The notes: generated from the letters alone by a model not told the origin. 64,000 nt of DNA from Deltaproteobacteria bacterium (GCA_020633895.1 JACKCT010000011.1:62001-126000); one strand, 5' to 3'; numbered from the stretch's first letter, positions 52,456 to 62,601 are shown. A program made the numbers and translations.

Positions 52456-54021
52456 CTACTGATCCTTCGTCAAATACCCGTACGCCGTCGCCATCCAGTA
52501 CGCGGCCAGGTAATCGTGGCCGGAGGAGACTTTCTCCGGTCGGTCGCTGCCGCCGCACTCGGTCGCCCACATATTGCGTTGGAACATGAAGCCCGAGTGG
52601 CACTGGTACTTCACTTCGTACGGACGCAACGCCTGGTAATTCACGCTTCCCATGATGTCGGCCAGCCACGGGTTGTCCTGCTGGAAGTCATGCAGCCAGA
52701 CCGAGATGGGATCCAGGAAGCGCTCCGGCGGGTTCATGGCGTATTCGCTCTTGGGCGGATCGGGAAAATCGTAGAGATCCTCGATCATCTGATCCACGTT
52801 CTTGTCGATTTCCTTTTGCGTCTCGGGCTGGCCCTGGGCCAGGTAGATCGCCGTGTACCACGGGTTGTGCGCCAGATCGACGACCTTGCGGATCTTGTCC
52901 TTGAACACGTCCAGGGCGAACTCATGGGCCTGGCAGTAGGGCTGGGACAGGCGCAGCAGGTTGAAGAAATTCTCGTGGGCCAGGTTCAGGCCGTAGTGCT
53001 GGGCGTAGCGATTGGGGAACGAGATGTTGGTGAGTTGGATGATGTTCTGATTCTCCGGCGCGGACCACTTGTCGAAAACTTCCTTGAATCGCTCCTCGCC
53101 GGTGACGTGGTAGCCGACCAGCGCCCACGCCTCCTGCATGGAGGGGAGCACCTGGGGCGCCTTGGTGGTCTTGATGCCGTCGACGTCGATGATGGTCCAG
53201 TCCTGGGCAATCAGAGCGTCGAGCACCTCGGTGACGTCATTTTGAATCTGCGTGCGTGTCGGCCAGTCGTCGATCAGGTCATAGGCCGTGGACATGCCCA
53301 GGAACCAGCCCGTGTACTGGTCGCGGCTGGTGTTGCCGACCCAGAAATCGCCGGCGAATTCCCCCGAGTCGATCTTGTGGCAATTCTCGTCGGCGTCGCA
53401 TCCGGCGAGCTTGGAGGCATGGCCGGGGTTGGACTGCTTGCCCACGTAGCGGGCGATGAAGCCGGGCCGACCCGTCACATGCAGGTGCCGCGACAGGGAG
53501 GCGGCGGAGCGGATGATATTGGCGCGGGCCTGGGGATCGCCGGTGACGTGATAGCGCAGGGCCTGGGAGTTGATGTACGTCCCGGTCCAGATGCACGAGT
53601 CGCCGTGGCCCTCGTAGGACTGCACCTCGGACTGCGTCTCGTCCGTATAGATCACATGCAGGTGCGAGCCGTAATCGGGCAGATGCCACTGCTCGATGAG
53701 CGCGTCGTATTCTTCCGCCTTTTGACGCAGCGGACCGGCCTGGCCCGACTCGTCGTAGGTCATCCCGGCCATCGGATCGGGATCGCAATTCGGCTCATCC
53801 GAAAAGTCGGTGTCCTTGGGGGCGTAGGACTGGTCATCGACGCGCGCGATGTCGACAAACGCCGCGATATCGCCGTCCAGCGCCGCCGGGGAGGACGCGC
53901 CCGCGTCGTCCTTGGGCTCGTCGGTTTCTTCCTCGCCTTTTTCGCCGCCGCACGCCGCGGTCGCTACCGCCACGGCCAACAGCAGCGCGAGCAGCGCCGT
54001 CCAAATCTTCAGGTGTTTCAT
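52456..54021 (-). CDS. Lipoprotein of unknown function, possibly toroid-fold
   Basis: This 521-residue lipoprotein starts MKHLKIWTALLALLLAVAVA; its lipobox is ATAAC, followed by an acidic linker (GGEKGEEETDEPKDDAG). The mature part is largely helical with repeated aromatic-rich hairpins: LRYHVTGDPQARANIIRSAA, GFIARYVGKQSNPGHASKLA, DQYTGWFLGMSTAYDLID, AWALVGYHVTGEERFKEVFD. This resembles an alpha/alpha toroid as in some glycan lyases and hydrolases, but I cannot name a family. The stop is next to a family 1 repeat. It lies beside the second GH92 gene, a context that favours glycan processing. Confidence 0.7.
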   Translation of the reverse strand: MKHLKIWTALLALLLAVAVATAACGGEKGEEETDEPKDDAGASSPAALDGDIAAFVDIARVDDQSYAPKDTDFSDEPNCDPDPMAGMTYDESGQAGPLRQKAEEYDALIEQWHLPDYGSHLHVIYTDETQSEVQSYEGHGDSCIWTGTYINSQALRYHVTGDPQARANIIRSAASLSRHLHVTGRPGFIARYVGKQSNPGHASKLAGCDADENCHKIDSGEFAGDFWVGNTSRDQYTGWFLGMSTAYDLIDDWPTRTQIQNDVTEVLDALIAQDWTIIDVDGIKTTKAPQVLPSMQEAWALVGYHVTGEERFKEVFDKWSAPENQNIIQLTNISFPNRYAQHYGLNLAHENFFNLLRLSQPYCQAHEFALDVFKDKIRKVVDLAHNPWYTAIYLAQGQPETQKEIDKNVDQMIEDLYDFPDPPKSEYAMNPPERFLDPISVWLHDFQQDNPWLADIMGSVNYQALRPYEVKYQCHSGFMFQRNMWATECGGSDRPEKVSSGHDYLAAYWMATAYGYLTKDQ

Positions 54022-54103
54022 GATCGCCGTACCCTTTTCGGCTCGGGGCCGATTGGAAAATGGAAAATTCAAAAAAGCCCGACGCTCGCCGTTGCGATGA
54101 CTC

Positions 54104-54143
54104 CGTCATCCTCAAGCGACGCGAAGGATCTCTTGTTCGTTGT
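54104..54143. repeat. Family 3 repeat, half copy
   Basis: CGTCATCCTCAAGCGACGCG and the following AAGGATCTCTTGTTCGTTG match the first half of the family 3 element at 36751-36843. It lies in the 402-base gap between the toroid-like lipoprotein and the GH92 gene, which otherwise holds family 2 sequence. Confidence 0.6.
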
Positions 54144-54225
54144 TCGCGTGGTCGCGCGCGTTTCCTCTTTGTACCGCTCGACGACCTCATCAGTCGGGGT
54201 CGTCTCAAACAACATTCGAATTTGA

Positions 54226-54408
54226 CCCCTCACTACCGTTCGGGGCTCTGACGGGCACGGCATCGCTGAATGGGGGACTGGATCCAATTTCGACGGTCCG
54301 AAATCGGAGCCGGTCCCCATTCTCGGCAGTGGGTTGGAGCGTCGTACCAACCCGCTTGCTGACCAGCCTTCGCCAAAGCTACGGCATGGCAAGCTGCGCG
54401 CGGCTTTG
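54226..54408. repeat. Family 2 repeats, two halves in the same orientation
   Basis: CCCCTCACTACCGTTCGGGG with CTCTGA (54226-54251) is followed by a diverged long-form half on the opposite strand (54349-54408, GCCTTCGCCAAAGCTACGGC and CGCGGCTTTG). It ends 16 bases from the GH92 stop (minus strand). Confidence 0.7.
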
Positions 54409-54423
54409 AAGGATCGGTCATCC

Positions 54424-56935
54424 TTACGGCACAACGTGCCCGTCGTAAGTGGCGCCTTGGCCCCAGCTCGAGGGGGTGTCTCCCATGACGAACTCGAGGG
54501 TTCCGCCGTCGGCGATGTCGCCGTGGTGGAACCAGGGCTTGGTCAACTCCGCGCCGTTGAGCTTGGCGGACTGCACGTAGATATTCGTCGGCGACGCGTT
54601 CTTCGCGATGACGGTCAGCGTGTTCTCGCCGACGGACACATCCGCCTTGGGAAAGCTCGGGCTGCCGATCACGTACACGTCGGTGCACACCGAGACCGGA
54701 TAGAAGCCCAGCGCCGAAAAGACATACCACGCCGAAAGCGTGCCGCCGTCGTCGTTGCCGAAGATGCCGTCGGGCGTGTCGTCATAGCGATACGTCATCA
54801 CCCAACGCACCCACTTGGCCGTCAGGTCGGGCCGCCCGGCGATGGCGAACAGGTACGGGGTATGAATGTCCGGCTCGTTGCCGTGGTAATAATACGGGTC
54901 GGGCAGCAGGCCGCTGTAATCCTCTTTGATGTTCTCGAAAAACTCCGTCAGCTCGCTGATGAACTGCGCCTTGTCGTCGAACAGGGAGATCAGGCCGACG
55001 GGATCGTGGGGCGCGTACCACCGCCAGTGGCGGGCGTTGCCTTCGGTGTATTCGTCGAAGTTGAGCCACCACTCGTTGAACTTGTCATAGAAGTCGCCGG
55101 TGCCCTCTTCGCGGGCGCGGAAGAAATCCTTTTCCGGATCCCAGAGGTTCGCGTAGTTCTTCGCCCGAGCGCCGAACATGGCCGCGTCCGAATCCTCGCC
55201 CAGCGCGTCGGCGAAGACCGACAGGCAGAAGTCGTTGTAGGCGTACTCCTGCGTCTTGGAGACCGAGCCGCTCTGGGAGTCGTCCAGGTAGCCCTGGTCG
55301 ATCCACTGGTCCAGGCCCGGCCGCCCGCCGTAGGGCACCGGCCCGGTGGCGTGGGCGTAGAGCCCTTCATAGGCCGTGTCCACGTCAAAGTCGGTCACGC
55401 CCTTGACGTAGGTGTCCACGACGACCGAGTCGGAGTGCGTCCCGATCATGCTGCCGCCGTCGCCGAGCAGCGCCGCCCACCGGGGGAACGCGCCGCCCTG
55501 CTCGTACATGGTGATCAGCGAATCGACGAAATCCCGCGCCAGGTCCGGCCGCAGCAGCGTGATGAGCGGATGCAGCGTCCGGAACGTGTCCCACAGGGAG
55601 AAGTCGGTGTAGTAGGTGAAGCCGTCGGCGTCGTGGGCCGCGCGGTCGAAGCCGACGTACTTCCCGTTGGTCTCGGTGAAGTTCGTGGGCAGCACGTAGA
55701 GGTGGAACAGGGCCGTGTAGAACAGGGTGCGTTCAAGGTCGCTGCCGCCGTAGACGGTGACGTCGTCCAGGTAGGGGGCCCAGGCGTCCTCGGCGTCTTC
55801 CACCACGTCTTCAAACGACTTGGAGCCGATCTCGGCGGCCAGGTTGGCCCGGGCCTGGTCGACGCTGATGATGCTCATGCCGATCTTGGCGACGACCTGC
55901 GACGTCCCCCCGGCAAAGCCCACGTACGCCCCGCTATGCACCCCCGATTCGCTCGTGCCGCTCGGGGTGCGCACGCCGTTTTTGTAGGTGCCGTAGTCGG
56001 CGAAGGCGGTGTCGAACCGCACCACGAAATAGACGCGCAGCCCGCCGGTGCGTCCGGAGAAGCCGCCGTTGTTCATATTGTTGGAGCCGTAGACCTCCTT
56101 GGCCTCCGGGTCGATGGTCACGTCCGAATCGACGCTGGCCACCTGCTCCTGGGCGTTGGCATAGGAAACGTCGACGATGACGTGGGGTTCGTCCGCGGCG
56201 GCGGTGGCCGGGAAGGTGTAGCGGTGGATGCCCGACCACAGCGTGCTGGTCAACTCCACCTGGATGCCGCCGTTATCGAGCACGACGCTGTAGTAGCCCA
56301 CCCGCGCCTGCTCGTTTTCGTGCTGGTAGTCGGACCAGAATCCCTTGGGCGCGATTTGGGCGTCGCTGATGCCGAGTACGGGCATCAGGCCGATGTGGCC
56401 CAGGTCCGTGATGCCGGTGCTGGGCAGGTGGGTGTGGGAAAAGCCGCGGATGGTGGAGTCGTACCAGTAATAGCCGCCGGCGTGCGTCTTATCGATGACC
56501 AGATCGCCGATGGACGTGTCCGGCCCCAACTTCATGGGCGCGTTGGGCAGCATGGGGCCGGGATTGAGCGCACCCATGCCGTAGATGAGCCCGCCGGTGC
56601 CGATCATCGGGTCGACGTACGGGATGGCGTTGTCGACCGGCTCGAAGGTGTCGTCGTCGTCATCGTCGTCAACCGTGTCGTCATCCGACGTATCGTCGTC
56701 CATGGTGTCGTCGTCGGCCGTGTCGTCGTCCAGTGTCGTCGTCGTCGTCGTCCGTGTCATCGTCGGATGTGTCATCATCAACGGTGTCGTCATCATCGTC
56801 GACCGTGTCGTCATCGACCACGTCGTCGTCGTCGTCATCGCCGCCGCCGCAGTTCACGGCGGTCGCCGTCATCGCCACAGCGATCAGCAGCACCAGCACC
56901 CAATGCATCGGATTGGTCACGTTCGTTGTCCTCAT
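54424..56935 (-). CDS. GH92-family alpha-mannosidase-like lipoprotein, frame break in the Asp linker
   Basis: This second GH92 enzyme has about 837 residues. The start near 56935 (MRTTNVTNPMHWVLVLLIAV) is not supported by a clear ribosome-binding site; a GTG at 56920 is possible. The signal ends in an atypical lipobox TAVNC, followed by a long Asp/Thr/Ser tract. Within that tract the frame breaks at 56730-56735 (one extra base). The downstream frame carries the complete catalytic part: YGMGALNPGPMLPNAPMKLG, FSHTHLPSTGITDLGHIG, FTYYTDFSLWDTFRTLHPL, YHGNEPDIHTPYLFAIAG, NDDGGTLSAWYVFSALGFY. It is followed on the same strand by no further gene before the repeats. Confidence 0.86.
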
Positions 56936-56948
56936 AATTCGATGATTC

Positions 56949-57785
56949 TTATTCGGCATCCACTTCCGTGCCGTAAAAATTGTCCATGTAGAAATTCCCG
57001 CCGTAGTCAAAAAGCGACGAATCGCCCGTGCGAAACGCGCCGATATTTTCCGGCGACCCCGAATATTCCAGTCCCACGCAGTCCATGTCCGTGTCGTTGA
57101 TCAGCACGTCGTAGGACGCCTCGGATTCCTGCCGCGCGTGAATCGTCAGCACCGACCACGTGTTCTTGGGCGCCGACAAACCGCAGTCGACCAGCTTGTA
57201 CAAAGCGCCGTCGGAGGCGAACAGATCCCCGAATTCCGTGCGCCAGAGGTCCAAAATCGCCGCGCCGTCTTCGTCCAGCAGGGAGAACTGGGCCGTGCAG
57301 CCGTCACCGGACGGGAACAGGTCCAGCGTGATCTCCAGATCCTTGGTCGACGGCCCGAATTCGTAGATCGCGTAGACGTAGTCGCCGGTCGCGATATCGC
57401 CGCCGATGCGCAAATCCCGTCCGGAACCGGACTTGGCGACCACCACGATATCCGCCGACGTGGCGCCGCTTTGATCGACCGTCCAGGGCGCGCCGAGGTC
57501 GCCCAGGTCATAGTCGTTAAAATCGATGTCGAACAACTCCACCGGCTCGGTGTCGTCGTCGGTCGTATCGTCGTCGGTCGTGTCATCGTCCGACGTGTCG
57601 TCATCGGTCGTATCGTCATCGACGCTGTCGTCGTCGGCCGTGTCGTCGTCGTCATCGTCGTCATCCGACGTGTCGTCATCGGCCGCGTCGTCGTCATCAT
57701 CGTCGTCATCGCCGCAGCCGCACCCGACCGAGACCAGGGACACCATCATCGCGACCGTGACCAAAAACACCCACCATTTGGACAT
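56949..57785 (-). CDS. Asp-rich linker lipoprotein with a jelly-roll-like domain
   Basis: This 278-residue lipoprotein has GGGAGG five bases before the ATG at 57785 (MSKWWVFLVTVAMMVSLVSV). The lipobox is SVGC. The next 60 residues are DDD repeats spaced by Thr or Ser (TSDDDTTDDDTTDDDTE). The C-terminal 190 residues form a beta-rich domain (DIDFNDYDLGDLGAPWTVDQ ... TFSVLTIHARQESEASYDVL) that may be a concanavalin-like binding module. No enzyme residues are apparent. It lies 14 bases before the GH92 start and downstream of the ceramidase gene on the same strand, so it probably belongs to one transcript with them. Confidence 0.72.
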   Translation of the reverse strand: MSKWWVFLVTVAMMVSLVSVGCGCGDDDDDDDDAADDDTSDDDDDDDDTADDDSVDDDTTDDDTSDDDTTDDDTTDDDTEPVELFDIDFNDYDLGDLGAPWTVDQSGATSADIVVVAKSGSGRDLRIGGDIATGDYVYAIYEFGPSTKDLEITLDLFPSGDGCTAQFSLLDEDGAAILDLWRTEFGDLFASDGALYKLVDCGLSAPKNTWSVLTIHARQESEASYDVLINDTDMDCVGLEYSGSPENIGAFRTGDSSLFDYGGNFYMDNFYGTEVDAE

Positions 57786-57862
57786 CGCTTCCTCCCTCGT
57801 CGCGGCGGCCCGTCGAAGACGATACCCCCGTCGTGAGATTGAATCGGTCCGCAGTGTACCAC

Positions 57863-60256
57863 TTACGGCCAGGGATAGGCCGCGCTTTTTTCGCCGTTGA
57901 TATTGCCGTAGGCGTCCGTCGCGCCGCCTTCCGGCACGGACACGCTGACGGGCGCCTGCCCGGCTTGCAGCACCACCGGCGAGGCCCAATGCTCCGCGTC
58001 CGCCGGGTAGGCCTCCACCGCCTTGACGCCGCCGCCCTGCAACTGGATCTCGGCGTAGAGCTTGTCGTAGGGCCGGGCCGGGGCCGCCTCGAAGGGCGCG
58101 TAGTCCACGTTGCGCACCCGCCAGCCGTTGGGATTGGGCGGATAAAGGGCGCGGAATTTCACGTCATAAACATTGCCGCCCAAGGGCGTGACCGACACCA
58201 CCTCGGCGGTGAGCGTGTCCGCCGCGATCAACTCAAACGGGTCGGTGACGATTTCATAATCCTCCACCGACGCGCCGTTGTAGTTCTTCCCCGTCACGCG
58301 CAGGCGATAGATGCCCGCCGGGTCGTCGTGGTTTGTCTCCCACGTGAAATGCCACTCATGGCGGCGCGGTCGCGGATGGCGGCGCTCGTCGTAATTCGGC
58401 ACGGGGGTGTAGGTCACGCGCGTGGCCAGACCCGCGTCCGAGACGACGCGTCCTGTGCGGTCCAAGTACGGCGCGAATCGGCCGCCCTCCCCTTGGCGCT
58501 CCACCACGACGCGCGGCATGTCCACCCCCGTGTAGCCGCCGTTCCAGACCAACTCGACGGACTCCATGCGCGTGTATTCGCCTCGGGGTTCCTGCTCGAC
58601 CTTGCCGACGCGGCGGCCTTCCTCCAGCTTGGTCGACAGATTCACCGGCTGATCCGGATGCACCATCGGCGGCGGGGCGCCGGTCTCGTTGTCCTCGTCG
58701 ATGGGGGTCGTCAGTTCGGCGGCCAGGTCGGCGTTCCTATCGGCCAGCCAATCGCCGAATTTCGGCCCCCAGAAATTCATCGACGTCTCATAGCCGCCCT
58801 GCACCCAATCCCAGTCGCGCAGCAGATAGAGCTGACTGCCTTGGGCGTAGCCGATCGCGACGACGTTGTCCGGATTCCAATTCGTTTCCTCGATGATCCG
58901 CTCGCGCAGGTAGGCGGCCAGGGGCGAAGTCAATTCGCCGGGCATCAGGCTCAAGATCTTATCGCCCAGACGAACGTTCGAAATCTGCGTCTGTTTGATG
59001 AAGAACGTCCAGAAAGGCACCCACTGCCCCGCGATCATGCATCCGTAGTAGCCGTCGCGCAGGCGGGTGTCCAAGTTGTTGCAGTCGGCGATGGAGTCGT
59101 ATTGGGCATAGTAGCCGATGAGATTCGGGTCGCCGCAGTAAAACGCGCCCTCGCTGTATTCGACGAACTCGCCGTCCTTGGGAAACAGGCCGAAGTAGGT
59201 CGAATAGCCGAACTCCCCGTCTTCGTAACCGATGGCCTCGCGGCTGATGGGCAGGCGCTTGGAGACCATCTCGAAAGTCAGGTTCGACGAGGGCGACAGA
59301 CTGTCCCACAACTCGCGCAGACGCGGGCCGTGCTCGAGCGCCAGCCATTCGAGCTGGCCCTGGTCGCGATAGCCGAGTTGGCTGGGCGTGGGCGACTGGT
59401 CGCCGCCGGCGCCTTGCAGGAACAAAACGGGGACCGGCTCGTCGAACGTCTGTTCCAGACCGTATTCCGCGGCTCCCGGCGCGTCCGAGTTGAGCAGCTC
59501 GTTGCCGTTAAGCGTGCCGTGCATGCCCCACCCCATCAGCGCCGCCAGGGGCGAGCCGTCCTCGCGATCGATGCGCGCGAAGAAAACCCTGTCCTCCTTG
59601 GTCGCCGGATTGGACTCGCAGCGCCGCTTGCGGGTGACGCGGTCGGTCGGATCGAAGGGCGTTCGGATGGTGGAGGCGAAGCGCGCCGGTTGCAGGTCCT
59701 CCATGCTCGCCACGATCACCGAGGCGACGGAGTCGGCGATGCGCTGAGTGACGTTCTCGTCGTAGACGTCAAATCCCGCCGAGCCGAACAGGGACGGGAT
59801 GGGGTAGAAATGGGACGGACCCGAGTGCGTGTGCGTCCCGGAGAGCCAGAGCTTTTCGGTCAGATCCACGCCGGACAACTCGCAGACCTTGTCGATGACC
59901 TTGGCATAGAGGATGTCGCTGACAAAGACGAGGGTGCCTCGGGCGATCACCAGGCGGTCGGCGCCGTTGTCCAGGGTCACGGCCTTCACGTTGGGCCGGT
60001 CCATCCAGCCCGACGAGCCGCCCATGGACTTGGCGAAGGGGTGCGTGACGCCGTCGCGCCCGCCGTATCCGGCCATGGAGATGCCCACCGGCGAGTACAG
60101 GTCGCCCTCGGCCGCGTTGGCGTACAAGCGCGTCGTCGGCCCGCCGCCCGGCGCAACGCACTGCGCGCTCGCCTCACGGGCGCCGGCGACAACGAACGTC
60201 GCGATCATAATTGCCCAAATCGCGCGCAAAAGCCCGCGTCGGATGCGATGACCCAT
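57863..60256 (-). CDS. Neutral/alkaline non-lysosomal ceramidase-family protein
   Basis: This exported hydrolase of 797 residues has a Sec signal ending near REASA. The N-terminal catalytic domain has LYANAAEGDLYSPVGISMAG and LWLSGTHTHSGPSHF, whose His are expected Zn ligands. GWGMHGTLNGNELLNSD and LFLQGAGGDQSPTPS follow; the last corresponds to the serine-containing GDVSPN region of the Pseudomonas enzyme. The C-terminal domain (about 600-797) is beta-rich. The family cleaves the amide bond of ceramide to sphingosine and fatty acid. Whether the substrate is host ceramide or the organism's own sphingolipids cannot be read here. Confidence 0.85.
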   Translation of the reverse strand: MGHRIRRGLLRAIWAIMIATFVVAGAREASAQCVAPGGGPTTRLYANAAEGDLYSPVGISMAGYGGRDGVTHPFAKSMGGSSGWMDRPNVKAVTLDNGADRLVIARGTLVFVSDILYAKVIDKVCELSGVDLTEKLWLSGTHTHSGPSHFYPIPSLFGSAGFDVYDENVTQRIADSVASVIVASMEDLQPARFASTIRTPFDPTDRVTRKRRCESNPATKEDRVFFARIDREDGSPLAALMGWGMHGTLNGNELLNSDAPGAAEYGLEQTFDEPVPVLFLQGAGGDQSPTPSQLGYRDQGQLEWLALEHGPRLRELWDSLSPSSNLTFEMVSKRLPISREAIGYEDGEFGYSTYFGLFPKDGEFVEYSEGAFYCGDPNLIGYYAQYDSIADCNNLDTRLRDGYYGCMIAGQWVPFWTFFIKQTQISNVRLGDKILSLMPGELTSPLAAYLRERIIEETNWNPDNVVAIGYAQGSQLYLLRDWDWVQGGYETSMNFWGPKFGDWLADRNADLAAELTTPIDEDNETGAPPPMVHPDQPVNLSTKLEEGRRVGKVEQEPRGEYTRMESVELVWNGGYTGVDMPRVVVERQGEGGRFAPYLDRTGRVVSDAGLATRVTYTPVPNYDERRHPRPRRHEWHFTWETNHDDPAGIYRLRVTGKNYNGASVEDYEIVTDPFELIAADTLTAEVVSVTPLGGNVYDVKFRALYPPNPNGWRVRNVDYAPFEAAPARPYDKLYAEIQLQGGGVKAVEAYPADAEHWASPVVLQAGQAPVSVSVPEGGATDAYGNINGEKSAAYPWP

Positions 60257-60567
60257 CGGTCCCGTCCCCGTTATGCCCCGGATGCCTCAATTCGAATACG
60301 GCATCAAATCCGAATGAAAATTCAGCTTGGGAGTATAGGCGAAGCCACCCGCCCACAACAAGGGGAAAGATCGCATAAGTCGGCGCTTTTTATGGCAAAT
60401 GCGGGTTTTGAGACGAGCGCGATTGAATAAACGTTCAGGAATTGGGGGGTTGGGCGGCGGCGGCGATTCGAAGTGGTGGAATCTTCCCGCTTTTCCAATT
60501 CCAAGCATCCGTGCTAAGCAAAATGCTGCTTTTCTTTTTCCACAAGATGTTTGAAGCGGAGGAGCGC

Positions 60568-62529
60568 ATGGCGAGCCATCCCGTCGTCCAATCGGAGGGG
60601 CCGTACGTCGCGCCCGAAACGACCATGGCCGAGATCACGATCCGGTCGATCGTCCTGGGCATCATCCTGTCGCTGGTGCTGTGCGCGGCGAATGTGTACG
60701 TGGGGCTGTACGCGGGCATGACCGTCAGCGCGTCGATCCCCGCGGCGGTGATCTCCATGGCGGTGCTGCGGGGGATCCTGCGTCGCGGGACGATTTTGGA
60801 AAACAACATCGTGCAGACCATGGCCTCCACCGGCGAGTCCCTGGCCGCGGGCATCATCTTCACCGTCCCGGCCATCGTGCTGTTGGGCCTTTGGAGCAGC
60901 TTCAACTACTTCGAAACGACGATGATCGCCGTGGCGGGCGGGACGCTGGGCGTGGTGATGATGATCCCCTTGCGCCGGGCGCTGATCGTGGACAACACCG
61001 AGCTCAAATACCCCGAAGGCGTGGCGTGCACGCAGGTTCTGATCGCCGGCGACAAGGGCGGCGAGGACATGAGCGGCATCTTCAAGGCCCTGGCCCTGGG
61101 CGGCGGGTTCAAGATCCTGGTCAACGTCTTCGGCGTCTTTAAAGGCAGCGTGGAAGGCGCCTTGCGCGTGGGCAAAACGGCCTTCGGCTTCGGCACGGAT
61201 ATCTCGCCCATGCTGGCGGCGGTGGGCTTCATCGTCGGTTGGGAGATCAGCCTGCTGGTCTTCCTGGGCGGCGCGATCGCCTGGCTGGTGGCCATTCCCA
61301 TCGTGGCGCCCATGTACGGCCTGGGCGACGGCTCGGCCATCGACGGCGTGTGGGCCATTTGGGATTCGAAGATCCGCTACTTCGGCATCGGCGCGATGAT
61401 CGTGGGCGGCGTGTGGTCCATCGTCAAAGTGCGCGAAGGCATCCTCAACGGCGTGCAGTACGCCCTGGACGGCCTGCGGGGAAAATCCTCCGGCGACGAC
61501 GACGCCCCCCGCACCGAACAAAACATCCGGGGCCGGGACCTGGGCGTCCTGATCCTCGTCTCGGTGGCGCTGGTCGGCGCGATTTATCTGTACCTGACCA
61601 AAAGCGTGCTGGAAACCGGCATCATGACGGCGGTGATGTTCGTCCTGGCGTTCTTTTTCGTGGCGGTGGCGACGTACATCGCCGGCTTGGTGGGCTCGTC
61701 CAACAGCCCCGTCTCGGGCATGACGATCTGCACCGTCTTCGTCACGGCGGGCATCCTGGTGGTCATGGGCTACTCGGGCGCGGAAGGCATGCTGGCGACG
61801 CTGGGCGTGGCGGGCGTGGTGTGCTGCGCGGCCTGCACCTCCGGCGACATCGCCCAGGACCTCAAAACCGGCCATATGGTCGGCGCGACGCCCCGGCGGC
61901 AGCAATGGGCCGAGCTGGTGGGCGTGGTGCTCCCGGCGCTGATCATCGCCCCCACCATGACGCTGCTGCAAAAGGCCTACGGCATCGGCGAGCCGGTGCG
62001 CGAAGGCATCCCCGCCCTCAAGGCGCCCCAGGGCATGATGTTCAAATCCCTGGTCGGCGCCCTGTTCGATCCGGCGCAGAATCTGCCTTGGGGCATGGTG
62101 ATGGCCGGGGCCCTGGTCGGCTTCGCGGCGGTGGTGATCGACAAGATCTGGCTGGAAAAACACAACCACGCCTTCCGATTGCATGTGATGCCGTTGGCCG
62201 TGGGGATGTACCTGCCGATCACCGTCTCCGCCCCGCTGATCGTCGGCGGTCTGGCGTCGCTGGCCCTCAAGAGGAAGTACAAAAACGACCCGGACGAAAG
62301 CCTGCGCGTTCAGCACCGAGGCACCCTGTTCGCCTCGGGCATCGTCGCCGGCGAGGCGATCCTGGGCATCCTCATCGCCGTGTTCGTCGTGTTGCAGTGG
62401 CCCTTGCCCCTGGACGCCACGAACCTGGGCAAAAAACTCGGCGGCACCGCCGACATCATCTCCCTGGTGGGATTGGTCGCGGCGGTCTGGGTGCTGATGC
62501 GCTACGCCAAGACGAAAAAGGCCGCGTAG
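60568..62529 (+). CDS. Oligopeptide transporter, OPT family
   Basis: This 653-residue integral membrane protein starts at the ATG 60568 (MASHPVVQSEGPYVAPETTM), with GGAGG 5 bases upstream; the longer frame upstream runs through AT-rich DNA. It contains about 14-16 helices. Landmarks include ITIRSIVLGIILSLVLCAAN and VYVGLYAGMTVSASIPAAVI, the DNTELKYPEGVACTQVLIAG loop typical of bacterial OPT proteins, and GSSNSPVSGMTICTVF. The family imports small peptides or metal-chelate peptides by proton symport. The substrate is unknown. It is divergent from the ceramidase gene across a 311-base gap that shows no gene. Confidence 0.9.
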   Translation: MASHPVVQSEGPYVAPETTMAEITIRSIVLGIILSLVLCAANVYVGLYAGMTVSASIPAAVISMAVLRGILRRGTILENNIVQTMASTGESLAAGIIFTVPAIVLLGLWSSFNYFETTMIAVAGGTLGVVMMIPLRRALIVDNTELKYPEGVACTQVLIAGDKGGEDMSGIFKALALGGGFKILVNVFGVFKGSVEGALRVGKTAFGFGTDISPMLAAVGFIVGWEISLLVFLGGAIAWLVAIPIVAPMYGLGDGSAIDGVWAIWDSKIRYFGIGAMIVGGVWSIVKVREGILNGVQYALDGLRGKSSGDDDAPRTEQNIRGRDLGVLILVSVALVGAIYLYLTKSVLETGIMTAVMFVLAFFFVAVATYIAGLVGSSNSPVSGMTICTVFVTAGILVVMGYSGAEGMLATLGVAGVVCCAACTSGDIAQDLKTGHMVGATPRRQQWAELVGVVLPALIIAPTMTLLQKAYGIGEPVREGIPALKAPQGMMFKSLVGALFDPAQNLPWGMVMAGALVGFAAVVIDKIWLEKHNHAFRLHVMPLAVGMYLPITVSAPLIVGGLASLALKRKYKNDPDESLRVQHRGTLFASGIVAGEAILGILIAVFVVLQWPLPLDATNLGKKLGGTADIISLVGLVAAVWVLMRYAKTKKAA

Positions 62530-62601
62530 TCGCGGCGGACCTGGACGCTGACGCGCGGGTTGGATGTCCCATGGAGGGTCGCCGCTTCGCTCCAGCCGCT
62601 T

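Noticed and set aside
56700-57780. Possible CRISPR array or minisatellite in the GTC/GAC-rich stretches
   Set aside because: The repeats are Asp, Thr and Ser codons in frame with lipoproteins; there are no constant repeats with unique spacers.
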